The position numbers and the translations under genes were made by a program. 64,000 bases of DNA from JAFDCJ01 sp964527835 (GTDB taxonomy: Bacteria; Desulfobacterota; Desulfobacteria; Desulfobacterales; JAFDCJ01): NCBI GenBank assembly GCA_964527835.1, contig CAZGNV010000015.1:16385-80384 (forward strand), given 5' to 3'. Of this stretch, positions 35,215 to 42,706 are shown in pieces (positions within the stretch are counted from its first letter, which is position 1; each line of letters opens with the position of its first letter). Below the pieces are notes generated by a model that was given only the letters and a program-made list of their open reading frames with translations, searched no databases and was not told where the DNA came from.

Positions 35215-35355
35215 GGTTGCGATTGCGGTCAGCCGGTGCTGAAAACGCGGTTAAAGGGTATCGATCCGCACAGCCTCAGGGATTTTCAGTCGATTGGGTT
35301 TCAGGCAGCAGCCGGCCTAAAATTATCCTTGAAATTAACAATTCAAATGTATATG

Positions 35356-35369
35356 CTTGTATTTACAAG
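35356..35369. promoter_or_regulatory. HutC-type operator
   Basis: CTTGTATTTACAAG is a perfect inverted repeat (CTTGTA-TT-TACAAG). It resembles the TGTA-N2-TACA core bound by HutC-type GntR regulators. It lies in the 234-base gap between hutC and the divergent molybdopterin oxidoreductase gene and could serve both. Confidence 0.65.
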
Positions 35370-35370
35370 T

Positions 35371-35399
35371 TTGACGATACATGTCAATAAAAAAATAAT
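35371..35399 (+). promoter_or_regulatory. putative hutC promoter
   Basis: TTGACG (35371-35376) and AATAAT (35394-35399) are 17 bases apart, about 50 bases upstream of the hutC start and directly after the operator palindrome. The -35 region is itself part of an inverted repeat, TTGAC-N7-GTCAA, giving a possible TTGACA on the opposite strand. Confidence 0.45.
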
Positions 35400-35448
35400 T
35401 ATGCTGGCTCGCGACTGAATCCACGGACTTCTATGGAGTGAATGATCA

Positions 35449-36300
35449 ATGGATGTAATTGAAAATCCCGGTCGACCTGAAGGGCAGAAGGCGTCCGGGC
35501 GCGGGAATGCCGGGCTCCCGGAAGAGGCTTTCGCAATTGCCATTGGCGACCACTCGGGTTCCCGCATTGAGGCTCCCCGGCCGCTCTATCAGAAGGTAAA
35601 AAATTTTATTGAAGATAAAATCGCTTCCGGGCACTGGCCGCCGGACAGCCGGATACCTTCGGAAAACGAACTGGTGCGAACCCTGGGGGTTTCTCGGATG
35701 ACGGCCAATCGCGCGCTGCGCGAACTTGCCGCCGAGGGGCAGCTGGTGCGCCTGCAGGGGGTGGGCACCTTTGTGGCCCCGCGCAAGCCCCAATCGGCCC
35801 TGCTGGAAATCAGAAGCATTGCCGATGAAATCAGGCAACGCGGCGGGGTTCACAGCTGCGAGATTTTACTGCTCAAGGCGGAAAAAGCCCCGGCGGACAT
35901 CGCGCTGAAGATGGGGGTTGCCGCCGGCAGCCCGGTTTATCATTCCATCATGGTGCACCGGGACCGGGGCGTGCCCATCCAGCTGGCGGATCGCTACGTC
36001 AACCCGGCGGTGGCCCCGGGTTACCTGGAACAGGACTTTGCCGCGCTGACCCCCAGTGAGTACCTGTGCCGGGTGGCGCCGGTTGCCGAGGTCGAACATG
36101 TCATCGAAGCCATTTTGCCGGACCGGCGGATGCGGAAGGTTCTCAAGATCAAAGCCGGTGATCCCTGTCTGGTATTGTACCGCACCACCTGGAGCCGCGG
36201 CGTGGTGGCCACCGTCAACCGGCTCGTGTATCCCGGCAGCCGTCATCGCATCGGGGGACGCTTTAGGCCGTCATCATCCGCGCATCCCGTTATCGTGTAA
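35449..36300 (+). CDS. hutC: GntR-family histidine utilisation repressor
   Basis: Regulator of 283 residues. After a 40-residue extension comes the winged helix of GntR proteins (LYQKVKNFIEDKIASGHWPP, then SENELVRTLGVSRMTANRAL). A UTRA effector-binding domain fills about residues 120-270. The RMTANRALREL and QGVGTFVA wording closely matches HutC, which responds to urocanate. The position beside histidine genes and the palindromic operator upstream support the name. The N-terminal extension is longer than usual for the family; a later start cannot be excluded. Confidence 0.88.
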   Translation: MDVIENPGRPEGQKASGRGNAGLPEEAFAIAIGDHSGSRIEAPRPLYQKVKNFIEDKIASGHWPPDSRIPSENELVRTLGVSRMTANRALRELAAEGQLVRLQGVGTFVAPRKPQSALLEIRSIADEIRQRGGVHSCEILLLKAEKAPADIALKMGVAAGSPVYHSIMVHRDRGVPIQLADRYVNPAVAPGYLEQDFAALTPSEYLCRVAPVAEVEHVIEAILPDRRMRKVLKIKAGDPCLVLYRTTWSRGVVATVNRLVYPGSRHRIGGRFRPSSSAHPVIV

Positions 36301-36352
36301 TCCCTGAATTTTGCAAGGAGTCCTGTAAACCTGATGGAGGGCAAATTCGGAT

Positions 36353-37801
36353 ATGGCATCATCGACCCTGGTTGATATTTTGCTGATTCTGCAGGCCGTG
36401 CTGGCGGTCGGCGTCATTGTGTTTACCCTTGGTTTTGCCGCCACAAGTCTCAAAGAACGCGAATTGCGGGCCGCCTGGATGGCAGGGGCAATTTGTCTTG
36501 CTTTGCTGATCGTCGAAGCGGGCATTTATTTTCTGTATCAAGCCGGTATTTGGGCGACCCGTCCGGGAGTTGCCTTTTTGCTGGCAGGCTCGGGGGCCGC
36601 TGCCGCCGGTATCTATTTGCTGGTCCGGCGCACCGACCCCCATGCCGAGGCGCTCAAAGGCGTTGAGGGATACATTGCCGGGGAGGTCAAACGTTTTGAT
36701 GAGCGTGAGCAGGTTTTTGCCCGGGATCGTGCCATCCGGCCGGGGACTGATGACTACACCGAGTTTTACCGCACCCACCCGCACCTGGAGGAGGTGGACG
36801 CCAAGCGCCGGTCTGCCGGTGGAATCCTGGGAAGTGCCGGGACCATCGATCGACCTTGCGAGGCGCCCAACGTTTCGGCCATGCTGGCCGCTTTTTCGGT
36901 TCCGCCCCATTTCGGGCGGCCTGCAAGCTTTCAGCCTGAATCCCAGCGGGCCGGCGGCGGGCGGCTGGAAATCAGCCCCGCGGAAGCCACCCGGCGGGTC
37001 AAGGGATTTGCCCGCCATCTCGGCGCCGGCCTGGTAGGGGTGACCCGGACCAACCCGCTGTGGGTGTATGCGTGCCGCGGGGAGATTTTTTTCGACCAGT
37101 GGGATCAGTGGGGCCAGGAGATCGCCGTGCAGCACCCCCACACCGTTGTTTTTGCCGTGCCCATGGACTGGGAGATGGTCGCCACCGCCCCCCACACCCC
37201 CAGCGTGGTGGAAAGTGCCCTGAGCTACTCCCGGGGCGCCTGGATAGCCACCCAGCTGGCCGCCTATATCGCCAACCTGGGCTATTCGGCGACCGCCAAC
37301 CACAGCCGCCATTATGACCTTTTACTGGTGCCGGCCGCCGTGGATGCGGGCCTGGGAGAGCTGGGCCGTTTCGGCTACCTGATCACCCGGAAGCTGGGGC
37401 CGCTGGTGCGGATTTTTGCAGTCACCACCGATTTGCCCCTGGTGGCCGATCGCCCCGTGGATATCGGCGTGCAGGATTTTTGCAGGGTGTGCAAGAAGTG
37501 TGCGCGCTGCTGTCCTTCGCATTCCATCCCCGAGGAGGATAAAAAAGAGGTCAACGGCACCCTGCGCTGGAAGCTCAATGCCGAGACCTGTTTTGCTTAC
37601 TGGGCCAAGGTGGGCACCGACTGCAATATCTGCATGCGGGTGTGTCCCTGGAGCCACCCGCGCACCTTTCCCCACCGGGTGGTGATTTCCCTGGTGGTGC
37701 GCAACCACTGGGCCCGCCGGCTGTTTTTTTACATGGATGATATTTTTTATGGTAAAAAACCGAGGCCCAAAGCGGCGCCCAAATGGGCGCAGTATAATTG
37801 A
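36353..37801 (+). CDS. membrane-anchored reductive-dehalogenase-like protein
   Basis: Protein of 482 residues. Three hydrophobic segments near 7-28, 39-58 and 69-88 form an N-terminal membrane domain reminiscent of RdhB anchors. The remaining part is RdhA-like with two cluster motifs, C377-x2-C380-x2-C383-x3-C387-P and C413-x10-C424-x2-C427-x3-C431-P, and the core DAGLGELGRFGYLIT. The spacing is identical to that of the protein at 25998. There is no twin-arginine signal. An anchor fused to an RdhA domain replaces the usual separate RdhA/RdhB pair. It follows hutC by 52 bases and precedes flavin, DUF3786 and hutH genes. Its substrate is unknown. Confidence 0.8.
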   Translation: MASSTLVDILLILQAVLAVGVIVFTLGFAATSLKERELRAAWMAGAICLALLIVEAGIYFLYQAGIWATRPGVAFLLAGSGAAAAGIYLLVRRTDPHAEALKGVEGYIAGEVKRFDEREQVFARDRAIRPGTDDYTEFYRTHPHLEEVDAKRRSAGGILGSAGTIDRPCEAPNVSAMLAAFSVPPHFGRPASFQPESQRAGGGRLEISPAEATRRVKGFARHLGAGLVGVTRTNPLWVYACRGEIFFDQWDQWGQEIAVQHPHTVVFAVPMDWEMVATAPHTPSVVESALSYSRGAWIATQLAAYIANLGYSATANHSRHYDLLLVPAAVDAGLGELGRFGYLITRKLGPLVRIFAVTTDLPLVADRPVDIGVQDFCRVCKKCARCCPSHSIPEEDKKEVNGTLRWKLNAETCFAYWAKVGTDCNICMRVCPWSHPRTFPHRVVISLVVRNHWARRLFFYMDDIFYGKKPRPKAAPKWAQYN

Positions 37802-37818
37802 CGAAGGGATTTTCCAAG

Positions 37819-38412
37819 ATGCGCCGACAACACAGTGAAGTAACGGACCGCCAGGAAATTCAACGCATTTTATCATTGACCAATATCGGGCGGCTGGCGA
37901 CCAACGGCAAAGACGGCTACCCCTACATTACGCCGGTCAATTTCGTCAGCTTCAATGGCAACATTTATTTTCATTGCGCCCCCAAAGGAGAGAAGCTGGA
38001 CAACCTGCTGCGCGATGCCCGGGTGTGCTTTGAAGTCGATGTGCCCCTTGCCTACCTGGATGTTGACTTGGACCCCACGCGGCCCGTCTGCCACCTGCAC
38101 CAGTTCTACCACTGCGTGATCATTCGCGGCACGGCCCATGTTGTCGAGGATCGGGCCAAAAAGCTGACCGCTCTCAACAGACTGATCGCCAAACATGAAA
38201 AAGGGCGGGGTTTTGATCCAGTGACCGCAGACATGCCGGGGTTCAGGGCCTGCAAGGTCATCGAAATCAAGCCGGAGTCCTGTACAGCCAAAAGCGATCT
38301 GGGACAAAACAAGCCCGCCGAAGAGCGGCAGGCGATTATGCGTTACCTGCGCAAACGCGGCCGGCCGCAAGACCGGGAAACAGTGGCCGCTATGAATGGA
38401 AATTCAACATGA
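37819..38412 (+). CDS. pyridoxamine 5'-phosphate oxidase-like flavoprotein
   Basis: Protein of 197 residues with the split-barrel FMN-binding fold of NimA/PPOX-like proteins. Features are IGRLATNGKDGYPYITPVNFV near residues 20-40, IYFHCAPKGEKLDNL and FEVDVPLAY. The start at 37819 has GAAGGGA upstream; a TTG at 37798 is the alternative. It lies 17 bases after the membrane RdhA-like gene. Members of this fold reduce small aromatic or nitroimidazole compounds with FMN or F420. In this locus a role on an imidazole substrate or as electron donor to the RdhA-like protein is possible, but unproven. Confidence 0.8.
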   Translation: MRRQHSEVTDRQEIQRILSLTNIGRLATNGKDGYPYITPVNFVSFNGNIYFHCAPKGEKLDNLLRDARVCFEVDVPLAYLDVDLDPTRPVCHLHQFYHCVIIRGTAHVVEDRAKKLTALNRLIAKHEKGRGFDPVTADMPGFRACKVIEIKPESCTAKSDLGQNKPAEERQAIMRYLRKRGRPQDRETVAAMNGNST

Positions 38413-38471
38413 AACTGAATATCAGGGTCAAGACGGCTTACCGCATCGTGGAAGAAAAATCCTGACTGGCA

Positions 38472-39083
38472 ATGGAAACATTTGAGCGCACATACAGGCA
38501 ATATCTTATCGAGCTGGAACAGATTGATCTGGTTCTGCGCGCAGAAGCATTGCAGCTGCAACTCGAGTCCGGCCGAATCGTGGTCCCTTTTTTCGGCCGT
38601 CCCCATTACATTGCCAGACAGGGCGTTGTTGATTCTGACGGCCAGGCGCCGACACCGGCGGTGGCAACCGTGCTGTTGAGCTATGTGCTTCGCAATGAGC
38701 GGGTCCATCCCCCGGCAGAGGAAAAAATATCGTTCCGGGATTTCAAGGGGGCCGGACCCCTTGTGACCAGTTTTGCCAATAATACCAACCATCTCATCGA
38801 GCACACATTTTCAGGCCGCCAGACATTGCTGGAAGCGGCCTGCCGGGAGTTTGGCGGGCAACCGGCGGCGGCCGGTTCCCTGTCCATGGACTTGCACATG
38901 CAGTTTGAAGCCCTGCCCCGGGTGCCGCTGTATCTGGGTTTCAACGATCAGGACGAGGATTTTCCCGCCCAGTGTAACCTGCTGTTTGAAAAAACAGCCG
39001 AACAATACCTGGACGGCAAAAGCCTTTTTGTGCTGGGGACCTTCCTCGCCGGGGGATTGATCACGTCGCTTGAAAAGGCCTGA
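38472..39083 (+). CDS. DUF3786-family protein
   Basis: Protein of 203 residues matching the DUF3786 family as I recall it from sulfate reducers and other anaerobes. The C-terminal block LYLGFNDQDEDFPAQCNLLFE and YLDGKSLFVLG is the recognisable part. No signal peptide, membrane helix or cysteine cluster is present, so it should be a soluble cytoplasmic protein. It stands 59 bases downstream of the PPOX-like gene and 36 bases upstream of hutH. The function of the family is unknown. A tiny 18-codon frame (38409-38465) overlaps the preceding stop as ATGA and may couple translation. Confidence 0.72.
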   Translation: METFERTYRQYLIELEQIDLVLRAEALQLQLESGRIVVPFFGRPHYIARQGVVDSDGQAPTPAVATVLLSYVLRNERVHPPAEEKISFRDFKGAGPLVTSFANNTNHLIEHTFSGRQTLLEAACREFGGQPAAAGSLSMDLHMQFEALPRVPLYLGFNDQDEDFPAQCNLLFEKTAEQYLDGKSLFVLGTFLAGGLITSLEKA

Positions 39084-39119
39084 AGGCCCGGCAGGCAGGA
39101 TGAAAAGGAGATAGGGTTC

Positions 39120-40649
39120 ATGAAAACATTCGCGCTCGGCTATGAGGGTCTGACGCTGGAAAACCTGACATCCATCGCCAGGGACGGCGCCGGGGTGAAA
39201 CTGACCCGCAAGGCGGTCCAACGGATTCGAAAAACCCGCCACCTGGTGGAAAGCTGGGTGGAAAACGGGAAAACCATCTATGGGATCACCACCGGCTTCG
39301 GAGCCTTGAGTGATGTGGCCATATCGAAAAAGGACACCCGCCGGCTGCAGCAAAATGTTCTCATGAGCCATGCGGCCGGGGTGGGCGATCCGCTCGATGA
39401 GCCGACCGTGCGCGCCGTGATGGCGCTGCGCATCAAGGATCTGGCCCGGGGCCATTCCGGCATCCGCCTGCAGACCGTCGAACAGCTGGCGGCGCTGCTC
39501 AACGCGGGGGTCTGTCCGGTGATTCCCCGGCAGGGATCAGTGGGTGCCAGTGGGGACCTGGCCCCCCTGGCCCATCTGGCGCTGGTGTTGATCGGCCGGG
39601 GGGAAGCTTTTTATAGGGGCCGCAAGATGTCCGGCTCCCGGGCACTTAAAGCCTGCGGCCTGTCCCCCATCCGGCTGGAATCCGGCGAGGGGCTGGCCCT
39701 GGTCAACGGCACCCAGGTGATGACCGCCATCGGGGCGCTGGCGGTTTACGATGCCCTGCACTTGTCGAAGATAACCGACATCGCTGCGGCCATGAGCCTT
39801 GAAGTGTTAATGGGCAGCCGGACCGAATTCGACCAGAAAATTCACCAAGTGCGACCGCACCCCGGCCAGGCGGCCTGTGCCGATAACATGGAGCGGCTGA
39901 CGCGCAACAGCGAAATCATCACTTCCCACCGGGACTGCTCCCGCGTCCAGGACGCCTATACCCTGCGCTGTTCGCCCCAGGTGCACGGCGCCACCAAGGA
40001 TGCCGTCAATTATTGCCGCCGGGTGATCGAAACCGAGATGAACTCTTCCACCAACAACCCCTTGATATTCGCCGATTCCGGCGATTTTCTGCTGGGGGGC
40101 AACTTTCACGGCCAGCCGGTGGCCCTGGCGCTGGATTTTCTCGCCATGGCGACCGCCGAACTGGCCAACATCTCCGAGCGGCGCATCGAGCGGCTGGTCA
40201 ACCCGAAGTTAAGCGGCCTGCCAGCGTTTCTGGTGGGCGACGGCGGTTTGAACTCCGGTTTCATGATCGCCCAGTATACGGCCGCGGCCCTGGTTTCGGA
40301 AAACAAGGTGCTGTGCCATCCGGCCAGCGTGGACTCCATCCCGACTTCGGCCAACAAGGAGGATCACGTCTCCATGGGCACCATCGCAGCGCGCCAGTGC
40401 CGGGAGATTATCGACAATACGCAAAACGTGATTGCCATTGAACTGCTGTGCGCCGCCCAGGCCCTGGACCTGTTCACCAACCTCAAACCCGGTGAAGGGA
40501 CCCTGGCGGCCTATCGCGTGATCCGCGAAGCCATCCCCCACCTGGACAAAGACCGCATCCTGTCGGCCGACATCACGGCCATGAAGGCGCTGATGGGCAG
40601 CGCAAAGATCACCGCTGCGGTGGAAAAAGCGGTGGGCGCACTGCTTTAG
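39120..40649 (+). CDS. hutH: histidine ammonia-lyase
   Basis: Enzyme of 509 residues, the usual HutH length, converting L-histidine to urocanate and ammonia. The self-forming MIO cofactor arises from Ala143-Ser144-Gly145 in GASGDLAPLAH. Other conserved elements are YGITTGFGALSD near residues 54-65, GNFHGQPVALALD and KEDHVSMG, with the glutamate that distinguishes histidine from phenylalanine lyases. A GGAG ribosome site precedes the ATG. It is apart from hutUI-ftcD, on the opposite strand downstream of hutC. A relative acting on ergothioneine (ergothionase) shares this fold and cannot be fully excluded, but the residues fit HutH. Confidence 0.92.
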   Translation: MKTFALGYEGLTLENLTSIARDGAGVKLTRKAVQRIRKTRHLVESWVENGKTIYGITTGFGALSDVAISKKDTRRLQQNVLMSHAAGVGDPLDEPTVRAVMALRIKDLARGHSGIRLQTVEQLAALLNAGVCPVIPRQGSVGASGDLAPLAHLALVLIGRGEAFYRGRKMSGSRALKACGLSPIRLESGEGLALVNGTQVMTAIGALAVYDALHLSKITDIAAAMSLEVLMGSRTEFDQKIHQVRPHPGQAACADNMERLTRNSEIITSHRDCSRVQDAYTLRCSPQVHGATKDAVNYCRRVIETEMNSSTNNPLIFADSGDFLLGGNFHGQPVALALDFLAMATAELANISERRIERLVNPKLSGLPAFLVGDGGLNSGFMIAQYTAAALVSENKVLCHPASVDSIPTSANKEDHVSMGTIAARQCREIIDNTQNVIAIELLCAAQALDLFTNLKPGEGTLAAYRVIREAIPHLDKDRILSADITAMKALMGSAKITAAVEKAVGALL

Positions 40650-40677
40650 ACCGTCCGGGGTGTCAACGGCATCCTGC

Positions 40678-40706
40678 TTGACAGGTGCGGGTGGTTGTCC
40701 TATATT
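40678..40706 (+). promoter_or_regulatory. sigma70-type promoter of the AOR-mttB genes
   Basis: TTGACA (40678-40683) and TATATT (40701-40706) are separated by exactly 17 bases. The site lies 60 bases upstream of the aldehyde oxidoreductase start and 29 bases after the hutH stop, so this pair can be expressed separately from hutH. Confidence 0.75.
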
Positions 40707-40765
40707 GCCACGGCTTGAAACGGTTCCTTGTTTGTATAAAACCATAGGAAATAGCATCTGAGCGC

Positions 40766-42706
40766 ATGGACTTTTTTGGACGTATTCTGGACATTGATCT
40801 GGACACCCAAAGTTGGAAGCTAGCGCCTTTTGCGGAAGCGCTGTTTGACAGCTGCCTCGGGGGGCGCGGCTTCAATGTTGAGTTTCTTTACCACCGCCTG
40901 GCCCCCGGCGCGGATCCCCTGGGTGCTGAAAACACGCTCGTTTTTTCATGCGGCCTGCTGACCGGCACGGCTGCTCCGGCATCTTCCCGGCTGCATGTCA
41001 ATGCCCGCTCGCCGCTGACCGGTCTGCTGGGAAGCTCCAATGTCGGCGGACGCTTCGGCACGGCACTGCACCGCTGCGGGATCCAGTCGCTGATCATCCG
41101 CGGCCGGGCCAAAAGCCCCGTTTATCTTTTCATCGGCGCCCAGCGCATTGAGCTTCGCAGTGCGCAATCCATCTGGGCGTTGGACACCCGCGACAGCCGG
41201 CAACAGCTGCAGCAAACCCGCGGCAGTGAAAAATTAGAGATCATCACCATTGGTCCCGGCTCGCAAAACGGCTGTCTTTTCGGCTGTATCATGGCCGACG
41301 GAGGCCATGCGGCCGGACGAACCGGCCTGGGGACTGTCATGGGCGCCAAAAACCTGAAGGCCATCGTGGTTGGAGGATCCTGGAAAAAAATACCGTCGCC
41401 ATCACGCAGTGCCGGCCAGGGAGCCATCCGGCAATACGTGCGCCGGATAAAAAATTCGGCCAACTTCCGGACAACTTCTATTTACGGGGGCGCCGGTGAC
41501 GTCCAGTGGGCCGACGATCTGGGAATTCTGGCCACCCGCAACTTCCGGCAGAACCATTTCGAAGCGGTTGCGAACATTGACGGCCGTAAACTGACCAACA
41601 ATGTCAAACGCCGGCATGGCTGTCCCCGCTGCCCGATCCAGTGCAAGGCCGAGCTTGAATTTTCCACCGGCAGATTAAAAGGGCTCAAAACCGTCCGGCC
41701 TGAGTTTGAACCCATGCTGGCCCTGGGCGCCCGGTGCGGTCTTGACGATCTCGAAACCCTGATTTACCTCGACAATCTGTGCTCATCGCTGGGCATTGAC
41801 AGCATCTCCGCGGGAGGGGTGATTGCCTTTGCCATGGACCTTTATGAGCGTGGCATCATCGGCCCTGAAGATACGCAAGGGTTGGATCTCGACTGGGGCA
41901 ACGGGCAGGCCATGGAAACCCTGATCCGACAGATGGCATACGGTGAAGGCTTCGGTGCTGTTTTGGGCCAGGGGGTGCGCCGCGCCGCCCGGATCATCGG
42001 GGGCGGTGCGCAGCAATATGCCTTTCACGTCAAAGGGCTCGAACTGGCCGGCTATCATCCCAACAACATCATGGGCACCGCCCTGGGATACGCGGTGGCC
42101 ACCCGCGGTGCGGATTTTAACGATGTTTACGCTTGCCTGGAATACAGGTGGCCGCCGGAAAAGGCGGCCAAGGAATTCGGAACCCGCCGGGCCGTTGACC
42201 TTGATTCCATTCACGGCAAAGCCGGCCTTGTGCGCCGGGCCATGATTGTCAGCACCGTCCTGGACTGCCTGGGACTGTGCAAGGTGCCGGCGCTTTGTCT
42301 CATTGGCACCTATGACCTGGCCGGTGAGGCCCAGCTGGTCTCCGCCCTCACCGGTCGGGCGATCAGCGCTTCCCGCCTGTTTGAAATCGGCGAAAGGATT
42401 CTCAACCTGGAACGGCTGTTTAACCTGGAGCACGGTGCCGGCAGGGCGGACGACTGCCTGCCGGAGATGTTTTTCGAAAAGGATTACAGCACCGGCAAAC
42501 CGCCCTCCAAACCCCACGGGTGGATGGAACCCATGATACAGGAGTTTTACAGCCTCATGGGCTGGGATGAACAGGGCCGGCCGACGACGGAAAAAATGGC
42601 GCAGCTCAATATTTTACCGGCGGCGTCGAGAGAGTGTGACTCCGCTGCCGGGCCCCGTGGCGTTATGAAAGGATCCCCATGGCAGACATCGACGAAATTG
42701 CGATGA
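40766..42706 (+). CDS. aldehyde:ferredoxin oxidoreductase (tungsten pterin enzyme)
   Basis: Enzyme of 646 residues of the AOR family, oxidising an aldehyde to a carboxylate with ferredoxin as acceptor in the cytoplasm. The N-terminal domain shows LGGRGFNVEFLYHRL and the VMGAKNLKAIVVGG pterin-binding motif near residues 191-204. The 4Fe-4S ligands are CPRCPIQC near residues 289-296 and a later Cys in DCLGLCKV. The C-terminus is about 30 residues longer than typical. Its last 28 bases overlap the mttB gene, so the two are coupled. The natural aldehyde is unknown; one derived from the MttB substrate is a possibility. Confidence 0.9.
   Translation: MDFFGRILDIDLDTQSWKLAPFAEALFDSCLGGRGFNVEFLYHRLAPGADPLGAENTLVFSCGLLTGTAAPASSRLHVNARSPLTGLLGSSNVGGRFGTALHRCGIQSLIIRGRAKSPVYLFIGAQRIELRSAQSIWALDTRDSRQQLQQTRGSEKLEIITIGPGSQNGCLFGCIMADGGHAAGRTGLGTVMGAKNLKAIVVGGSWKKIPSPSRSAGQGAIRQYVRRIKNSANFRTTSIYGGAGDVQWADDLGILATRNFRQNHFEAVANIDGRKLTNNVKRRHGCPRCPIQCKAELEFSTGRLKGLKTVRPEFEPMLALGARCGLDDLETLIYLDNLCSSLGIDSISAGGVIAFAMDLYERGIIGPEDTQGLDLDWGNGQAMETLIRQMAYGEGFGAVLGQGVRRAARIIGGGAQQYAFHVKGLELAGYHPNNIMGTALGYAVATRGADFNDVYACLEYRWPPEKAAKEFGTRRAVDLDSIHGKAGLVRRAMIVSTVLDCLGLCKVPALCLIGTYDLAGEAQLVSALTGRAISASRLFEIGERILNLERLFNLEHGAGRADDCLPEMFFEKDYSTGKPPSKPHGWMEPMIQEFYSLMGWDEQGRPTTEKMAQLNILPAASRECDSAAGPRGVMKGSPWQTSTKLR

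Noticed and set aside
39120..40649. Ergothionase instead of histidine ammonia-lyase
   Set aside because: MIO motif, KEDHVSMG and the complete hut context fit HutH. I know no sequence feature here that favours ergothionase.
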